A stretch of 64,000 nucleotides of DNA from positions 5,654,314-5,718,313 of the forward strand of contig NZ_CP036271.1 in assembly GCF_007745175.1 (NCBI RefSeq), read 5' to 3'. Every line of letters begins with the position of its first letter. Positions within the stretch are counted from its first letter, which is position 1. The stretch comes from Caulifigura coniformis. GTDB lineage: Bacteria; Planctomycetota; Planctomycetia; Planctomycetales; Planctomycetaceae. Under the pieces are notes generated by a model. That model was not told where the DNA came from. It worked only from the letters and a program-made list of their open reading frames with translations, and made no database searches. The translations under genes were made by a program, and so were the position numbers. This document shows positions 46,212 to 56,799 of the stretch, one piece after another.

Positions 46212-46886
46212 ATGCGCTTTGCCACAGTGCAATTCATGCTCACGATAGGCGACGACCTTCTGCCGCAGACGGATCTGACGTACTTCGCGTTTCGGGTCGC
46301 GTTCTGCGACACGCTTGAACGCATCACGCTGGCCGAGCAGGCCCGCATGGGGCACGAGGTGACCCTGGGCTACCTCACGGAGGTCCCGTTCCTCAGGAAC
46401 GTCGCTCCGCGGGTGCAGCTCGATCTCCTCCTGGAGACCTGGGACCGCCATTACTCGGCGGAAAAGCTGACCGGCACGCTGATGGACGAGGCGGTGATCT
46501 ACGCCGCATGTGAGACGTCGGCCCGCACGGTGAAGGCGGACGGAAAGTCGATCCGGAGGTTTCTGCGGGGCGGACCGCGTCCATTGTTTCCCGTCCTCGA
46601 CGATCGACTGGCGGAGTCGCTCCACGCGCTTCACGTCAATCTCTCGAGCCAGGGTGACTTCCTCCTGATCAGCCAGTTCCAGGATCTCCCGGCCGACGAG
46701 GCCCGGGTGCTGAAGGCCAAGTTCCGGCTGGAAGATTCCGCCTGCGAGCCGCTGTTTGAAGCGCTGGGGCGCTGGCATGTGAATCCGGGGTTCGTGGCAC
46801 GGGCGAAAGGCCTGCTGACCGGTCCCGAGGCGACGAAGGTTGCCGGGATTCTGCAACTTCCCCCGCATCCCCAGGCGGCGAATTAG
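46212..46886 (+). CDS. Conserved-looking hypothetical protein
   Basis: 224 residues, soluble and mostly helical, with no signal peptide or recognised motif. It contains an orderly mixture of charged and hydrophobic residues (ITLAEQARMGHEVTLGYLTE, RVQLDLLLETWDRHY, DEAVIYAACETSA) unlike shadow frames. Start MRFATVQF is a guess; TTG at 46200 or ATG at 46236 are alternatives. Divergent from gcvT. I do not recognise the family. Confidence 0.6.
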   Translation: MRFATVQFMLTIGDDLLPQTDLTYFAFRVAFCDTLERITLAEQARMGHEVTLGYLTEVPFLRNVAPRVQLDLLLETWDRHYSAEKLTGTLMDEAVIYAACETSARTVKADGKSIRRFLRGGPRPLFPVLDDRLAESLHALHVNLSSQGDFLLISQFQDLPADEARVLKAKFRLEDSACEPLFEALGRWHVNPGFVARAKGLLTGPEATKVAGILQLPPHPQAAN

Positions 46887-46888
46887 CT

Positions 46889-46916
46889 CGCGTTCGATTC
46901 ACGCAAATCGAACGCG
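46889..46916 (+). terminator. Stem-loop just after the hypothetical gene
   Basis: Perfect 11-base inverted repeat CGCGTTCGATT / AATCGAACGCG with a six-base loop, two bases past the stop. No T run follows, so it may be an intrinsic hairpin needing a factor or a mRNA end protector. Confidence 0.6.
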
Positions 46917-47093
46917 GTGACACGAGGAACGTTCCCGGTCTCCAGGACAGCGGGGGCCTGGCGGCGTACCTCGACGCTGCAGTGAATCGCTTCTGCCCTG
47001 CTGAGCTTCGGTCGGTGTCTGGGCCACTCACATCGTTCACCTTGATCCGTCGTCGCTCATCTGACTGCGTTCCGGGCTGGGGTATCAACGGAA

Positions 47094-47129
47094 ACGTCGC
47101 GGTCGGGAACAGGCTCCCGACCGCGACGT
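47094..47129 (-). terminator. Terminator of the RGG-rich protein gene
   Basis: Perfect 15-base inverted repeat ACGTCGCGGTCGGGA / TCCCGACCGCGACGT with a six-base loop, 24 bases past the stop of the leftward gene and followed on the minus strand by TTTCCG. Very stable; likely the transcript end. Confidence 0.75.
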
Positions 47130-47153
47130 GTTCGAATTCCGATCTCGCGTCAA

Positions 47154-48830
47154 TCAGCGACGCGGTCCGCGTGAACCACGTCCGCCGCCGCCGCGGTGTC
47201 CACCACCACCGCCGCCGCCGCGGCCTCCCCCTCCTGAACGTCCGCCGCCGCCGCTGCCCGCGGCGCGACGTGGAAGATGGAGATAGGAGATCGCTTCGTC
47301 CCATGTCGGAACGTCGCCGTAGTCGACCGGAACAACCGCCGGGAAATCACTGCGGGATTCCTCGGATGAGCCGCGACGCCGGCGCGGCTCGCGCTCGGCT
47401 CCTGCAGCGACCGGTTCTTCCTGGCGACGGGGGCGCTCGCCCCGGCCGCGGCCTCGATCCGTCTGCGGTTCACGTCCGCCGCGGTCCTCGCGTTCGGACC
47501 GTTCGCGACGCGGAGGCCGGCCGCCACGATCTTCACCGCGGGGGCGTTCCGCGTACTCCTGGCGGCGCCGCGGAGACTCTTCGAGACCGGCGCCGAAATC
47601 GTCGCCTGCAGCGTCTTCGGCTTCAATGAAACCGGTCGGCTCCGTCGAGAGGCTTTCGACATCCCGTTCGGCCGCTTCCTCACGACGTCCGCGACCGCGA
47701 CCTCGTCCGCGCCGACGGGGGCGACGCTCACCCTCGGGCTGCGTCTCTTCGGGGCGATCTTCGAAGTCGTCAAAGCTGGCGGACGCCGGCGCCGGGGCCT
47801 TCCACAGGCCTTCGCCGAAGCCGTCGTCATCTTCCTCCGAGGATTGGCTGGGAACGTCGGCCGAAGCAGGCCGCTCGGACCGAGGGCGTTCCGAACGTCG
47901 ACGGCCACGTGGTTCGTCCCCCCGGGCGGCGGTTCGTTCGCCGGGCGAGCGCTCACCCTGTGCGGGCCGGTCTTCGCGCGCCGGGCGTTCCGAACGGCGG
48001 GGCCGTTCTTCCCGTGAGGGGCGCTCCTGCGACGAGCGTTCCTGGGTCGGCTGTTCACGCGCCGGCCGTTCCCGGCGGCGGCCCCGCTCGGGACGGGGAC
48101 TTTCGTCTCCGGCCGAGTCGAATCGGGCTTCCGAAGCCGGTGCTTCCGGCTCGGGGCGACGCTCAGGACGCTCGGAGCGTTCCGGGCGACCGCCGCGATC
48201 ACGATCACGGCCGCGCTCGGGGCGACCTCGACCACCGCGTTCCGGACGTCCGCCGCGCGATCCCGATCGATCTCCGCGGGGAGCCGAGGGCGAGGTCTCG
48301 CTGCTGCTCTCTTCCCAGTCCCAGCCTTCGAGGGCGTTCCAGAAACTGTCCTTGGCGGTGTCGCTGGCTGGCGCTTCCGCGGCTTCCTGTTCGGCGGCGG
48401 CCTCGACGGGGGGCTTGGGCTCTTCCCGGCGACGTTCGTTACGGGCAGGGCGTTCCGAGCGTGCCGGTCGTTCCGACTTCGCGGGCTCGGACTTCACGGA
48501 TTCCGACTTCCTGCCGCGCGCGCTGTCCGGACGTGCAGCACGGGCCGGTTTCGGTTCCGAGTCGAGCAGGCCGAAACCAAAGTCGTCATCGGCGTCTCCG
48601 ACAGGGCTGGCCTCGAGCGGCTGCTCCCAGACCTGGCTGTCGTCTTCCGGCTCGTCTTCGTGGGCTTCCGCAATGGGCGCGGCCGGCTCGGGTTCGACAT
48701 CCAGGCCGTCGAAATCAAGGGGATCGTCGTCAATCGGCGCAGGGGACAGCCCGCCGTCACTGCCGAGGAGATCGTCTGCGAGCGCCTCCCAGTTGTCGTC
48801 CGGGCGCTTCTTCTGAAATGGATCGTTCAT
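47154..48830 (-). CDS. Disordered RG/RE-rich, RNA-binding-like protein
   Basis: 558 residues, almost all low complexity. An acidic N-terminus (MNDPFQKKRPDDNWEALADDLLG) has the repeated motif DDDFGFGLL, DDDGFGEGLW, GDDFGAGLEE, and FWNALEGWDW. Long Arg/Glu/Ser/Pro tracts (PERGGRGRPERGRDRDRGG type) follow, then a short conserved-looking island FPAVVPVDYGDVPTWDEAISYL near 500, and an RGG/Gly tail (GGGGRSGGGGRGG). This resembles RNA-binding, condensate-forming scaffolds such as RNase E C-termini, but no enzyme domain is present. The leftward frame is chosen because it has the structured island; a 396-residue opposite-strand frame is a mirror of the Arg codons. Confidence 0.78.
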   Translation of the reverse strand: MNDPFQKKRPDDNWEALADDLLGSDGGLSPAPIDDDPLDFDGLDVEPEPAAPIAEAHEDEPEDDSQVWEQPLEASPVGDADDDFGFGLLDSEPKPARAARPDSARGRKSESVKSEPAKSERPARSERPARNERRREEPKPPVEAAAEQEAAEAPASDTAKDSFWNALEGWDWEESSSETSPSAPRGDRSGSRGGRPERGGRGRPERGRDRDRGGRPERSERPERRPEPEAPASEARFDSAGDESPRPERGRRRERPAREQPTQERSSQERPSREERPRRSERPAREDRPAQGERSPGERTAARGDEPRGRRRSERPRSERPASADVPSQSSEEDDDGFGEGLWKAPAPASASFDDFEDRPEETQPEGERRPRRRGRGRGRGRREEAAERDVESLSTEPTGFIEAEDAAGDDFGAGLEESPRRRQEYAERPRGEDRGGRPPRRERSEREDRGGREPQTDRGRGRGERPRRQEEPVAAGAEREPRRRRGSSEESRSDFPAVVPVDYGDVPTWDEAISYLHLPRRAAGSGGGGRSGGGGRGGGGGGGHRGGGGRGSRGPRR

Positions 48831-48936
48831 GCGATGACACTATCCCTCGCGCGTGCCGAATTCAAGATCGGCCAGCGATTGAGAATTGCGGCCAATTCAC
48901 TGGCATGGCTGTCGACAAATCCCCAAGATTCGCGCC

Positions 48937-49956
48937 ATGAATCCTCAAGACCCCCGACAAACGGAATTCGGACTCGTCCGCGACATGCTCGCGGCGGTGG
49001 ATGTCCTCAAGAACTTCGACCCGGCTGTCATCGAGCCGATTGTCGAACCGGTTCGGCAGGCCGGTCGGCTCATGCTGACCGGTGAAGGTTCGAGCCGGAT
49101 TTTCCCCGCCAAGAACGCGATGGTCCACGCGCGCCGCCAGGGAGATGCGCTGGCGATCGCGACCGAGGCGGCCAGCCAGGCCTCGGAATACGATCTCTCA
49201 AATTCGGCCGTCTGCGGAGTTTCCAATTCCGGCCGGACGGCGGAAGTGATCCGGCTGTTCCATAAGCTGAAGAGCGGTGGGCACTCAAAGCGTTTCAGCA
49301 TCACTGCGCACGCCGGTTCGACTCTCGAATCGATCGCCGATGTCGCCTTCACGCTGAAATGTGGTGGTGAATCGGCGGTGGCGGCGACCAAAAGCGTTCT
49401 CGAACAAGCCCTGCATCACCGGGCGCTGGTCGATGCAGTCGCTGGCCGTCCTCTGCCGCGGGCCCGCCTGGGCGAAGTCGCCGACATGGTGCGAAGCGCC
49501 CTGACGACCGAAATCGACCCCGCGCTGACCGCGCGAATCGCATCTGCCGGCACCATCTACTGGGCCGGTCGCAATGACGGCGTCGCCGAAGAACTGACGC
49601 TCAAGACCAACGAGATCACCCGAAAGCCCGCTGATTTCCTGCCGGGAACCTATGCGGCCCATGGGGTCGAAGAGGTGATGCAGGGCGGGGACGTGCTCTT
49701 GTGGGTCAGCCCGTTCGAAGACGCGGAAGCGAAGTTTGCGGATGTGCTCGAAAAGGGAGTCGGGATGACGATCATCGCGATCTCGTCCCGTCCGACACGC
49801 TTCCCGACGATTCTCGTGCCGGATGCGGGGGATCTGAGCGGCTACGTCGAAATGGCCGCCGGCTGGAACGTCCTCGTCGCGACGGGACTGAAGCTCGGCA
49901 TCAATCTCGACAAGCCGCAGCGGGCCCGAAAAGTTGGGAACGAGTTCACCGGCTGA
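48937..49956 (+). CDS. SIS-domain phosphosugar isomerase/deglycosylase-like protein
   Basis: 339 residues with two SIS domains: the first with TGEGSSRIFPAKNAM and VSNSGRTAEVIRL, the second with GRNDGVAEELTLKTNEITRKPADFL-type text split across strands. It resembles the isomerase half of glucosamine-6-phosphate synthase and AgaS/FrlB sugar-phosphate enzymes. Substrate unknown; amino-sugar phosphate is the likely class. Start MNPQDPRQTE is chosen; divergent from the RGG gene by 106 bases. A strong terminator follows. Confidence 0.87.
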   Translation: MNPQDPRQTEFGLVRDMLAAVDVLKNFDPAVIEPIVEPVRQAGRLMLTGEGSSRIFPAKNAMVHARRQGDALAIATEAASQASEYDLSNSAVCGVSNSGRTAEVIRLFHKLKSGGHSKRFSITAHAGSTLESIADVAFTLKCGGESAVAATKSVLEQALHHRALVDAVAGRPLPRARLGEVADMVRSALTTEIDPALTARIASAGTIYWAGRNDGVAEELTLKTNEITRKPADFLPGTYAAHGVEEVMQGGDVLLWVSPFEDAEAKFADVLEKGVGMTIIAISSRPTRFPTILVPDAGDLSGYVEMAAGWNVLVATGLKLGINLDKPQRARKVGNEFTG

Positions 49957-49995
49957 GGCCGGCGTGACTCAGTCGAGCCCGATGACTGTTCGAAG

Positions 49996-50029
49996 AGCGG
50001 CCCGCCAACCGAAACGGGCCGCTTTTTTT
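49996..50029 (+). terminator. Rho-independent terminator after the SIS gene
   Basis: Nine-base stem AGCGGCCCG / CGGGCCGCT with a ten-base loop, followed by a run of seven T, 40 bases past the stop. A textbook intrinsic terminator; it also lies after the convergent PEP-CTERM gene. Confidence 0.93.
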
Positions 50030-50077
50030 CGGCCCTGAGACTTGGTGACGGTCGCGGACGGTGCATGCGTCAACGAC

Positions 50078-50779
50078 TCAGGAAGCGAGCGGTTTCTTCC
50101 TTCGGCGGCGAGCGACCACCGCGCCCCCGACGAGCGTACAGAGCAGAAATGAACCCGGTTCCGGCACCGCCGCCGGCGCATCCACTATGAGTGAAACGCT
50201 GTCGACTTCGAGGTGCATCGGGCTCATTGCAGTCGCCTCGAAGATCAGGCTGAAGGATTCGCCGACCGCGAGCGACTGCAGAAAGCCGAGGACATTGACG
50301 CTCAATGTCTGGGGGGCTTGTACGAGATCGCCACTGTTTTTGGTGAAAGCAACCTGCTCATTACCGCTTTGCGTCGCTCGCAGTAGCACTCTGAACTGCT
50401 GACCAGGTCCCCAGTCTGCGATCGCTGAATCGAGGTAGTGCGTCCAACTCAACGTTCCGGAGGTTGTCAGCGCCGGGGTGGGAGTTATCGGCCCGATTCC
50501 GGTATGGAGTGACATCGTCCCGGGGGTGAACGGCTCGTCGATGTCAGTCAGCAGGTAGCCGACGCCGTCATTGGCCCCCGTATTTAACACCAACAGTGTC
50601 GGAGGTTCGGTCGCCCACACCCAATTGCCGGCAGCCGGGTCGGATGTCGTTACTTCCCAGCTATGGAGATTGGAGTTATCGGAATAGAAATTCCCGTTCG
50701 CTATCACCTGGACGATGTCCGCGCGGGATTCACTCGCGGCGCAGATGCTGAGCAGCGTGAGCAGGATTCGGAATTTCAT
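50078..50779 (-). CDS. PEP-CTERM-anchored exported protein
   Basis: 233 residues. Signal peptide MKFRILLTLLSICAASESRA-D; mature beta-rich domain with NGNFYSDNSNLHSWEVTTSD, resembling PEP-CTERM choice-of-anchor proteins; C-terminal sorting signal VPEPGS at about 205 followed by a hydrophobic helix and RRRRKK. The signal is recognised by an exosortase (EpsH/XrtA type) encoded elsewhere. Surface or extracellular-matrix protein of unknown binding. Confidence 0.9.
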   Translation of the reverse strand: MKFRILLTLLSICAASESRADIVQVIANGNFYSDNSNLHSWEVTTSDPAAGNWVWATEPPTLLVLNTGANDGVGYLLTDIDEPFTPGTMSLHTGIGPITPTPALTTSGTLSWTHYLDSAIADWGPGQQFRVLLRATQSGNEQVAFTKNSGDLVQAPQTLSVNVLGFLQSLAVGESFSLIFEATAMSPMHLEVDSVSLIVDAPAAVPEPGSFLLCTLVGGAVVARRRRKKPLAS

Positions 50780-51205
50780 GGAGAGTGGCCCCCTCGCTCA
50801 CGAATGTACCGTCGACCCGTATTTGTGCTCGTCAGCGTGGCCCGCTCAACGGCACAACAATAGAACTCATTCTGTAACGGTTTTAGGGGCTACGCCGGCC
50901 GGATACAACAATCAACCGTTCTAATCCCCCCGGAATCTCCAGTTTTGCAAGGAGGGCCGAGGGGTCGCAGGCGACCGCACAGCGAGGCGGACAGACTCTC
51001 AGAGCATCGCGGGGGTGATCATGCCGCGCTGGATTGCATGCAGATCGTCAGCGCGGGGAGCTGAAACAGGCCCGCGGGGCGGTACACGCCGCCCAGGAAC
51101 AGAGGCCTCGATCGGCGATGTCGTCGCAAGAAGCTGGCAACGAGAGAAGTTGAAGAAGGGCCCATTCGCCATCGGCCCGTGCTCCGAATTGCACGGCCGG
51201 TTGAA
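50780..51205. other. Non-coding region upstream of the PEP-CTERM gene
   Basis: About 430 bases. The part nearest the PEP-CTERM gene (50850-50940) is AT-richer than its surroundings and probably holds its promoter. From 50940 on, GC-rich sequence is open in several frames on both strands, none with a recognisable product; a decayed gene is possible. Confidence 0.35.
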
Positions 51206-51228
51206 CCAGGCACGGGAACCGTGCCTGG
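51206..51228 (-). terminator. Stem-loop after the HtrA gene
   Basis: Perfect ten-base inverted repeat CCAGGCACGG / CCGTGCCTGG with a three-base loop, 15 bases past the HtrA stop. No T run follows on the minus strand, so termination efficiency is uncertain. Confidence 0.6.
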
Positions 51229-51243
51229 CGGAAGTCGGCGACT

Positions 51244-52671
<1,428 letters not shown>

Positions 52672-52914
52672 CGGTGACCCTGTTCCCCGGACTTTTACGA
52701 GGTGTCGAATCGTCGGTTGCACGGCGATTGCCCGCACTACCTTCCGGCTGGTTTTTCGACCCTCCCGGCGAGCCCCCTTGAAAGCCCCGGCTCACTGACG
52801 CATAACTTGCCCAATCGTTCATTGAGAAACTGGGCAAGACGTTTCACCCGTCGAAAACCTCCCCCCGCCATTCACTCCGCTCTGCCGGATTTCCTCCTCA
52901 AGTCCCCACTGCTC

Positions 52915-53232
52915 ATGCCCCTCACACGACTCGAAAAACTCCAGGACATGCTGCAGGATTCGCCGGAAGACGTCTTTTTGAACTACGCGCTCGCCATGGA
53001 ATTCGTCTCCAGCGACCGGAAAGACGACGCACTCTCCGCATTTTCCCGAGTCCTCACATTGGACCCCCAAAACTCGGCCGCCTGGTTCCAGAAGGCGCAG
53101 GTCCTGGCGGGAATGGGAAAATTCGATGCGGCCCGGGACAGTGGAGCCCAGGGAGTCGCTGCCGCCAGGGCCAGCGGAGACCAGCATGCGGCCGAGGAGA
53201 TCGGCGCCTTCGTCGAATCACTCCCGCTTTAA
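52915..53232 (+). CDS. Small TPR-repeat protein
   Basis: 105 residues from MPLTRLEKLQDML. Two to three helix pairs of the TPR type: DVFLNYALAMEFVSSDRKDDALSAF and NSAAWFQKAQVLAGMGKFDAAR split at the repeat border, the second with the canonical W-x-x-K/A-x-G pattern. Cytoplasmic adaptor of unknown partner. Planctomycetes encode similar short TPR proteins. It precedes hflX by 170 bases on the same strand. Confidence 0.75.
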   Translation: MPLTRLEKLQDMLQDSPEDVFLNYALAMEFVSSDRKDDALSAFSRVLTLDPQNSAAWFQKAQVLAGMGKFDAARDSGAQGVAAARASGDQHAAEEIGAFVESLPL

Positions 53233-53402
53233 GACGGCCTGGGCCGCCCCCGAGTGACCAGTTGTCGGGGCCTTGTGCGCCCCGTAGCATGAGTTGCAGA
53301 CGCCATTTTCGCCGCGGCAGCGGATTCCGGTGAACCTGGAACAACGGGGCGGCGTCTGTCAGCTGCCGAAATTGATTCCACGAGTTTCTCAGGATCCGAG
53401 AC

Positions 53403-54791
53403 TTGCCCGAGCCGAAGCGCGAAGAACTCAAAGTCCATGCCCGTCGGGCCGTGCTTGTTTCCGTTGTCGACCGGCGTGAGAAAGGAGTTCACGCGGATGA
53501 CCTGGACGAGATGCGGGGGCTCGCCGAGACGGCGGGGGCCGAGATCGTCGGAACCCTCCTGCAGTACAAGGAAAAGCCCGATCCGGCGACCTACCTGGGA
53601 AAGGGCAAGCTGAGCGAACTGGCCCAGCTCGTCGCGGCCTCGGATGCCGACCTTGTCGTCTTCGACAACGTCCTCAGCCCGTCCCAGGGCAAGAACGTCG
53701 AGGAGATCACGGGCAAGCAGGTCGTCGATCGCAGCGAAGTCATTCTCGACATCTTCGCCACGCACGCCCGGACGTACGAATCCAAGCTGCAGGTCGAACT
53801 GGCCCAGCTGCTCTACATGCGGCCTCGGCTGACCCGCATGTGGACCCACCTCGAACGCATCGAGGGTGGCATCGGCAGCGGCAAAGGTCCCGGTGAAAAG
53901 CAGCTGGAAACGGACCGCCGGCTCGTCGACACGCGCATCAGCGAACTGAAACGAAAACTGAAGGATGTGGAAAAACGGCGGGAACGGCTCGTCGCCAGCC
54001 GCCGCGACCACATGACGGTTTCGCTCGTTGGCTACACGAACGCGGGCAAGAGCACGCTGATGCGCGCCCTGACCGGGGCGGACGTCTATATCGCCGACAA
54101 GCTGTTCGCCACCCTCGACACCCGTACCCGCAAGTGGACGCTCCCCAACTGGGGTGACGTCCTGCTTTCCGATACCGTCGGATTCATCAAGAACCTGCCC
54201 CACCACCTGGTGGCCTCGTTCCGCTCGACCCTCGAAGAAGCCCGCCACGCGGATCTTCTGCTGCACGTCGTCGACGCCAGCCACCCCGACGCCGAACAGC
54301 AGATCAAGACGGTCAACGAGGTGCTGGAGGACCTCGGAATCGAGGCCCATGAACCGATCCTCGTCCTGAACAAGGTCGATGCGCTGGAAGACCGTTCGCT
54401 GCTCGACGTCCTGCGGGGCCGGCATCCCAACACGGTGTCGGTCAGCGCTGTCGACGGGACCGGGCTCGAGAAGCTCACCCAGATGGTCGCGGAGCGGCTG
54501 GGCGACGGCTATCTGAACGTGAAGGTCGAGACGTCCGTCGGCAACGGGAAGCTGTTCGCCTTCCTGTCCGAGCACGCCGAAGTGCAGGGCGAGAGGGACT
54601 ACCACGACGACCGCGTCACGCTGACGGTTCGCATCCCGCGGCGGTTCGCGAACGTGCTGACGGATGATCCGCAGAACGTCATCCGCAACCTCGACGGCAC
54701 GCCGCTGAAGCTGAAGCAGGATGACATCGAGGACGACGAGGATTACAGCGTGCCCCTGAGCGCGAGCGGCCGCGGTCGAGAGAACGCTTGA
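53403..54791 (+). CDS. hflX: Ribosome-associated GTPase HflX
   Basis: 462 residues from TTG. The N-terminal HflX domain (to about 195) includes TYLGKGKLSEL (64-73), DNVLSPSQ and GPGEKQLETDRR (162-173); the GTPase domain has G1 GYTNAGKS (210-217), G3 DTVGFIKNLP and G4 NKVD. HflX binds the 50S subunit and splits stalled ribosomes in stress. A TTG start is chosen because the N-terminal domain begins there and no ATG precedes residue 37. hfq is not adjacent. Confidence 0.95.
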   Translation: MPEPKREELKVHARRAVLVSVVDRREKGVHADDLDEMRGLAETAGAEIVGTLLQYKEKPDPATYLGKGKLSELAQLVAASDADLVVFDNVLSPSQGKNVEEITGKQVVDRSEVILDIFATHARTYESKLQVELAQLLYMRPRLTRMWTHLERIEGGIGSGKGPGEKQLETDRRLVDTRISELKRKLKDVEKRRERLVASRRDHMTVSLVGYTNAGKSTLMRALTGADVYIADKLFATLDTRTRKWTLPNWGDVLLSDTVGFIKNLPHHLVASFRSTLEEARHADLLLHVVDASHPDAEQQIKTVNEVLEDLGIEAHEPILVLNKVDALEDRSLLDVLRGRHPNTVSVSAVDGTGLEKLTQMVAERLGDGYLNVKVETSVGNGKLFAFLSEHAEVQGERDYHDDRVTLTVRIPRRFANVLTDDPQNVIRNLDGTPLKLKQDDIEDDEDYSVPLSASGRGRENA

Positions 54792-54894
54792 GCTGCCGGG
54801 AGGTCGTCGACGTCGATGCGGACGCGCAATGCCGGGCCTCCAGATCGATGGGGACCGGGGTTTCAGCACACGCGATGTCGACTACAATCACGCG

Positions 54895-54993
54895 ATGCTT
54901 CCCGCAAACCTGGAGATGCCGCCCGTTGCGGCTCCTGATTCCGAGCACCGCCTGTTCCTCACGCTCTTCGTGAGCAACGCCGGCGGCTGGTAA
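54895..54993 (+). CDS. Possible 32-residue short gene between hflX and a membrane-protein gene
   Basis: Short open frame starting ATG CTT CCC (MLPANLEMPPVAAPDSEH) and ending in TAA. Upstream lies TACAAT (54883-54888), a fair -10 box, and 13 bases past the stop is a GGCCC / GGGCC hairpin (55007-55025) followed by CTTTCTT. The promoter-frame-hairpin order looks like a small transcription unit or leader, but there is no good ribosome site and no known family. Confidence 0.2.
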   Translation: MLPANLEMPPVAAPDSEHRLFLTLFVSNAGGW

Positions 54994-55113
54994 TCCCCAT
55001 TGAGCAGGCCCCTCTCTCGCGGGCCCTTTCTTCGCTCGCTTTCCGTCTGTCGTGCCTGCGGCCGGGCTTCCGGTCGTGGCTCACTTTCGATTCTCAACGT
55101 GGAGGCATGTGTC

Positions 55114-55428
55114 ATGTCGGCGACTTCCGCAGAAGCCGGTTCCGGTTTGCCCCGTCTTGTCTGGTGCCTGTTTGGCCCGATGGCGCTTCTTGTGACGACG
55201 GTGATGATCGCTGAGAAGGGGGGAGGATGGCTGGGATTCGGCAGCCTCGTTTACCTGCTCATTCTCGCGACGATGCTCCTGGCGCGGTGGGTTGATTACC
55301 GTACCGGACATTCCGAGACCGCGGCCGGTGAGCCCGCCACTCCGGAATTGATTCGCAGGTATTACACCACTGTTCCCGTCGTCGCGATGGTCGTGTGGAT
55401 CGTCGCCAACGTCATCGGCCTGCGCTGA
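55114..55428 (+). CDS. Small membrane protein
   Basis: 104 residues with three hydrophobic segments: PRLVWCLFGPMALLVTTVMI, GSLVYLLILATMLLARWV and TVPVVAMVVWIVANVIGL. GGAGG lies nine bases before the ATG. No family recognised. The antiporter gene follows after 99 bases on the same strand, so an accessory role is possible. Confidence 0.65.
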   Translation: MSATSAEAGSGLPRLVWCLFGPMALLVTTVMIAEKGGGWLGFGSLVYLLILATMLLARWVDYRTGHSETAAGEPATPELIRRYYTTVPVVAMVVWIVANVIGLR

Positions 55429-55527
55429 ACAGCCACGCCGCCTTTCGACTTTACCAACCCATTTCCAGCGACAGCGCCGAGCCAGGGTGTTTCACGAGAC
55501 CAGGCGGGCCGAACTTCAAAGAGCGAG

Positions 55528-56799
55528 ATGAACCCTTCCCCGATCGAACTGCTGGCGACATTTCTCTTCGCACTGGCAGTCCTCCACACCTTCTCCGTCA
55601 AGCACTTCGCTCATTGGGCGCACAAATATCCGCGAGGCTCCGTCGCCGAGAACCTCCTGCATTTTCTCGCGGAGACGGAGGTCGTCTTCGGCTTATGGGC
55701 CGCCGCGCTCTTTGCAGGAATCGCCGCCATCGAAGGCTCGGTCGGTGCGGCGGTTCACTACATTGAAGGACTCAACTTCAATGAGCCGAAGTTTGTTCTC
55801 GCCGTGATGGTCGTCGCGGCGACGCGGCCGATTGTTGCCCTGGGCGAGCGCATTCTGAATGGAGTCGCCCGGCTGCTTCCGTTCGGCAGCAGCGTGGCCT
55901 TTTACGTGACGGCACTCGCTCTCGGACCGCTCCTGGGCTCGTTCATCACCGAACCGGCCGCGATGACGCTGCTGGCGATCGTGCTCAAGCGTCGCTACTT
56001 CGATCGCGACATCAGCCCGCAATTCGCCTACGCCACGCTGGGGCTGTTGTTCGTCAACGTTTCGGTCGGCGGAACACTGACCCATTTCGCGGCCCCGCCC
56101 GTACTGATGGTGGCCAAGACCTGGAACTGGGATACGCCGTTCATGCTCACGCATTTCGGCTGGCGGGCGGCGATCTGTTGCGTTCTGTCGACCGGAATCG
56201 TCGCGTTCGTCTTCCGACGTCAGCTGGCCGGGATTCAATATGTCGCCGGGGACCAGCGCTACGTCCCCGTGTGGCTCACGGTGCTGCACGTTGCCTTTTT
56301 GGCCGCCATCGTGTTCTTTGCCCACCACCCCGATGTCTGCTTCGGCGTGCTCATGTTGTTCCTCGGGCTCACGACGGCGACGCGCGAGTATCAGGACAAT
56401 CTCAAGCTGCGCGAGGCGTTGCTGGTGGGATTCTTCCTGGCCGGCCTGGTGACGCTTGGCAGCCTCCAGGCGTACTGGCTCAAGCCTCTCATTGCGGGGC
56501 TCGATGGATCACTCCTGTTCTTCGGCGCTACGGCGCTGACAGCGATTACCGACAACGCGGCGTTGACCTATCTCGGATCGCTCGTCGAAGGGATCGGCCC
56601 CGACCTCCAATACGCGCTGGTGGCCGGAGCCGTGTCGGGCGGAGGATTGACGGTGATCGCGAACGCGCCCAACCCGGCGGGCGTGGGCATTCTGCAGAGC
56701 GCCAAAACGTTCGGCGGCCACGGCATCAGCCCGCTCGGCCTGTTCGCGGGCGCGGTGTTTCCGACGCTGGTGGCCGTGACGTGCTTCTGGCTGGTGTAG
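55528..56799 (+). CDS. Putative Na+/H+ antiporter (Na_H_antiport_2 family)
   Basis: 423 residues, about 11-12 membrane helices. Conserved pieces include TFLFALAVLHTFSVKHFAHWA, HFLAETEVVFGLWAA, LGPLLGSFITEPAAMTLLAI, SVGGTLTHFAAPPVLMVA and the C-terminal ALTAITDNAALTYLGSLV with NAPNPAG. These match the PF07399-type putative antiporters of the ion-transporter superfamily. Probable sodium/proton exchange; experimental evidence in the family is thin. Confidence 0.85.
   Translation: MNPSPIELLATFLFALAVLHTFSVKHFAHWAHKYPRGSVAENLLHFLAETEVVFGLWAAALFAGIAAIEGSVGAAVHYIEGLNFNEPKFVLAVMVVAATRPIVALGERILNGVARLLPFGSSVAFYVTALALGPLLGSFITEPAAMTLLAIVLKRRYFDRDISPQFAYATLGLLFVNVSVGGTLTHFAAPPVLMVAKTWNWDTPFMLTHFGWRAAICCVLSTGIVAFVFRRQLAGIQYVAGDQRYVPVWLTVLHVAFLAAIVFFAHHPDVCFGVLMLFLGLTTATREYQDNLKLREALLVGFFLAGLVTLGSLQAYWLKPLIAGLDGSLLFFGATALTAITDNAALTYLGSLVEGIGPDLQYALVAGAVSGGGLTVIANAPNPAGVGILQSAKTFGGHGISPLGLFAGAVFPTLVAVTCFWLV

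Noticed and set aside
47626-48816. 396-residue rightward frame of Arg/Ser repeats
   Set aside because: Complement of the Arg/Glu codons of the leftward RGG-rich gene; lacks the structured island and a ribosome site.
47154-48830. CRISPR-like repetitive DNA
   Set aside because: Repeats are codon-level and irregular, without spacers of constant length.
53229-54869. 546-residue leftward frame across hflX
   Set aside because: Antisense shadow of an unambiguous HflX.
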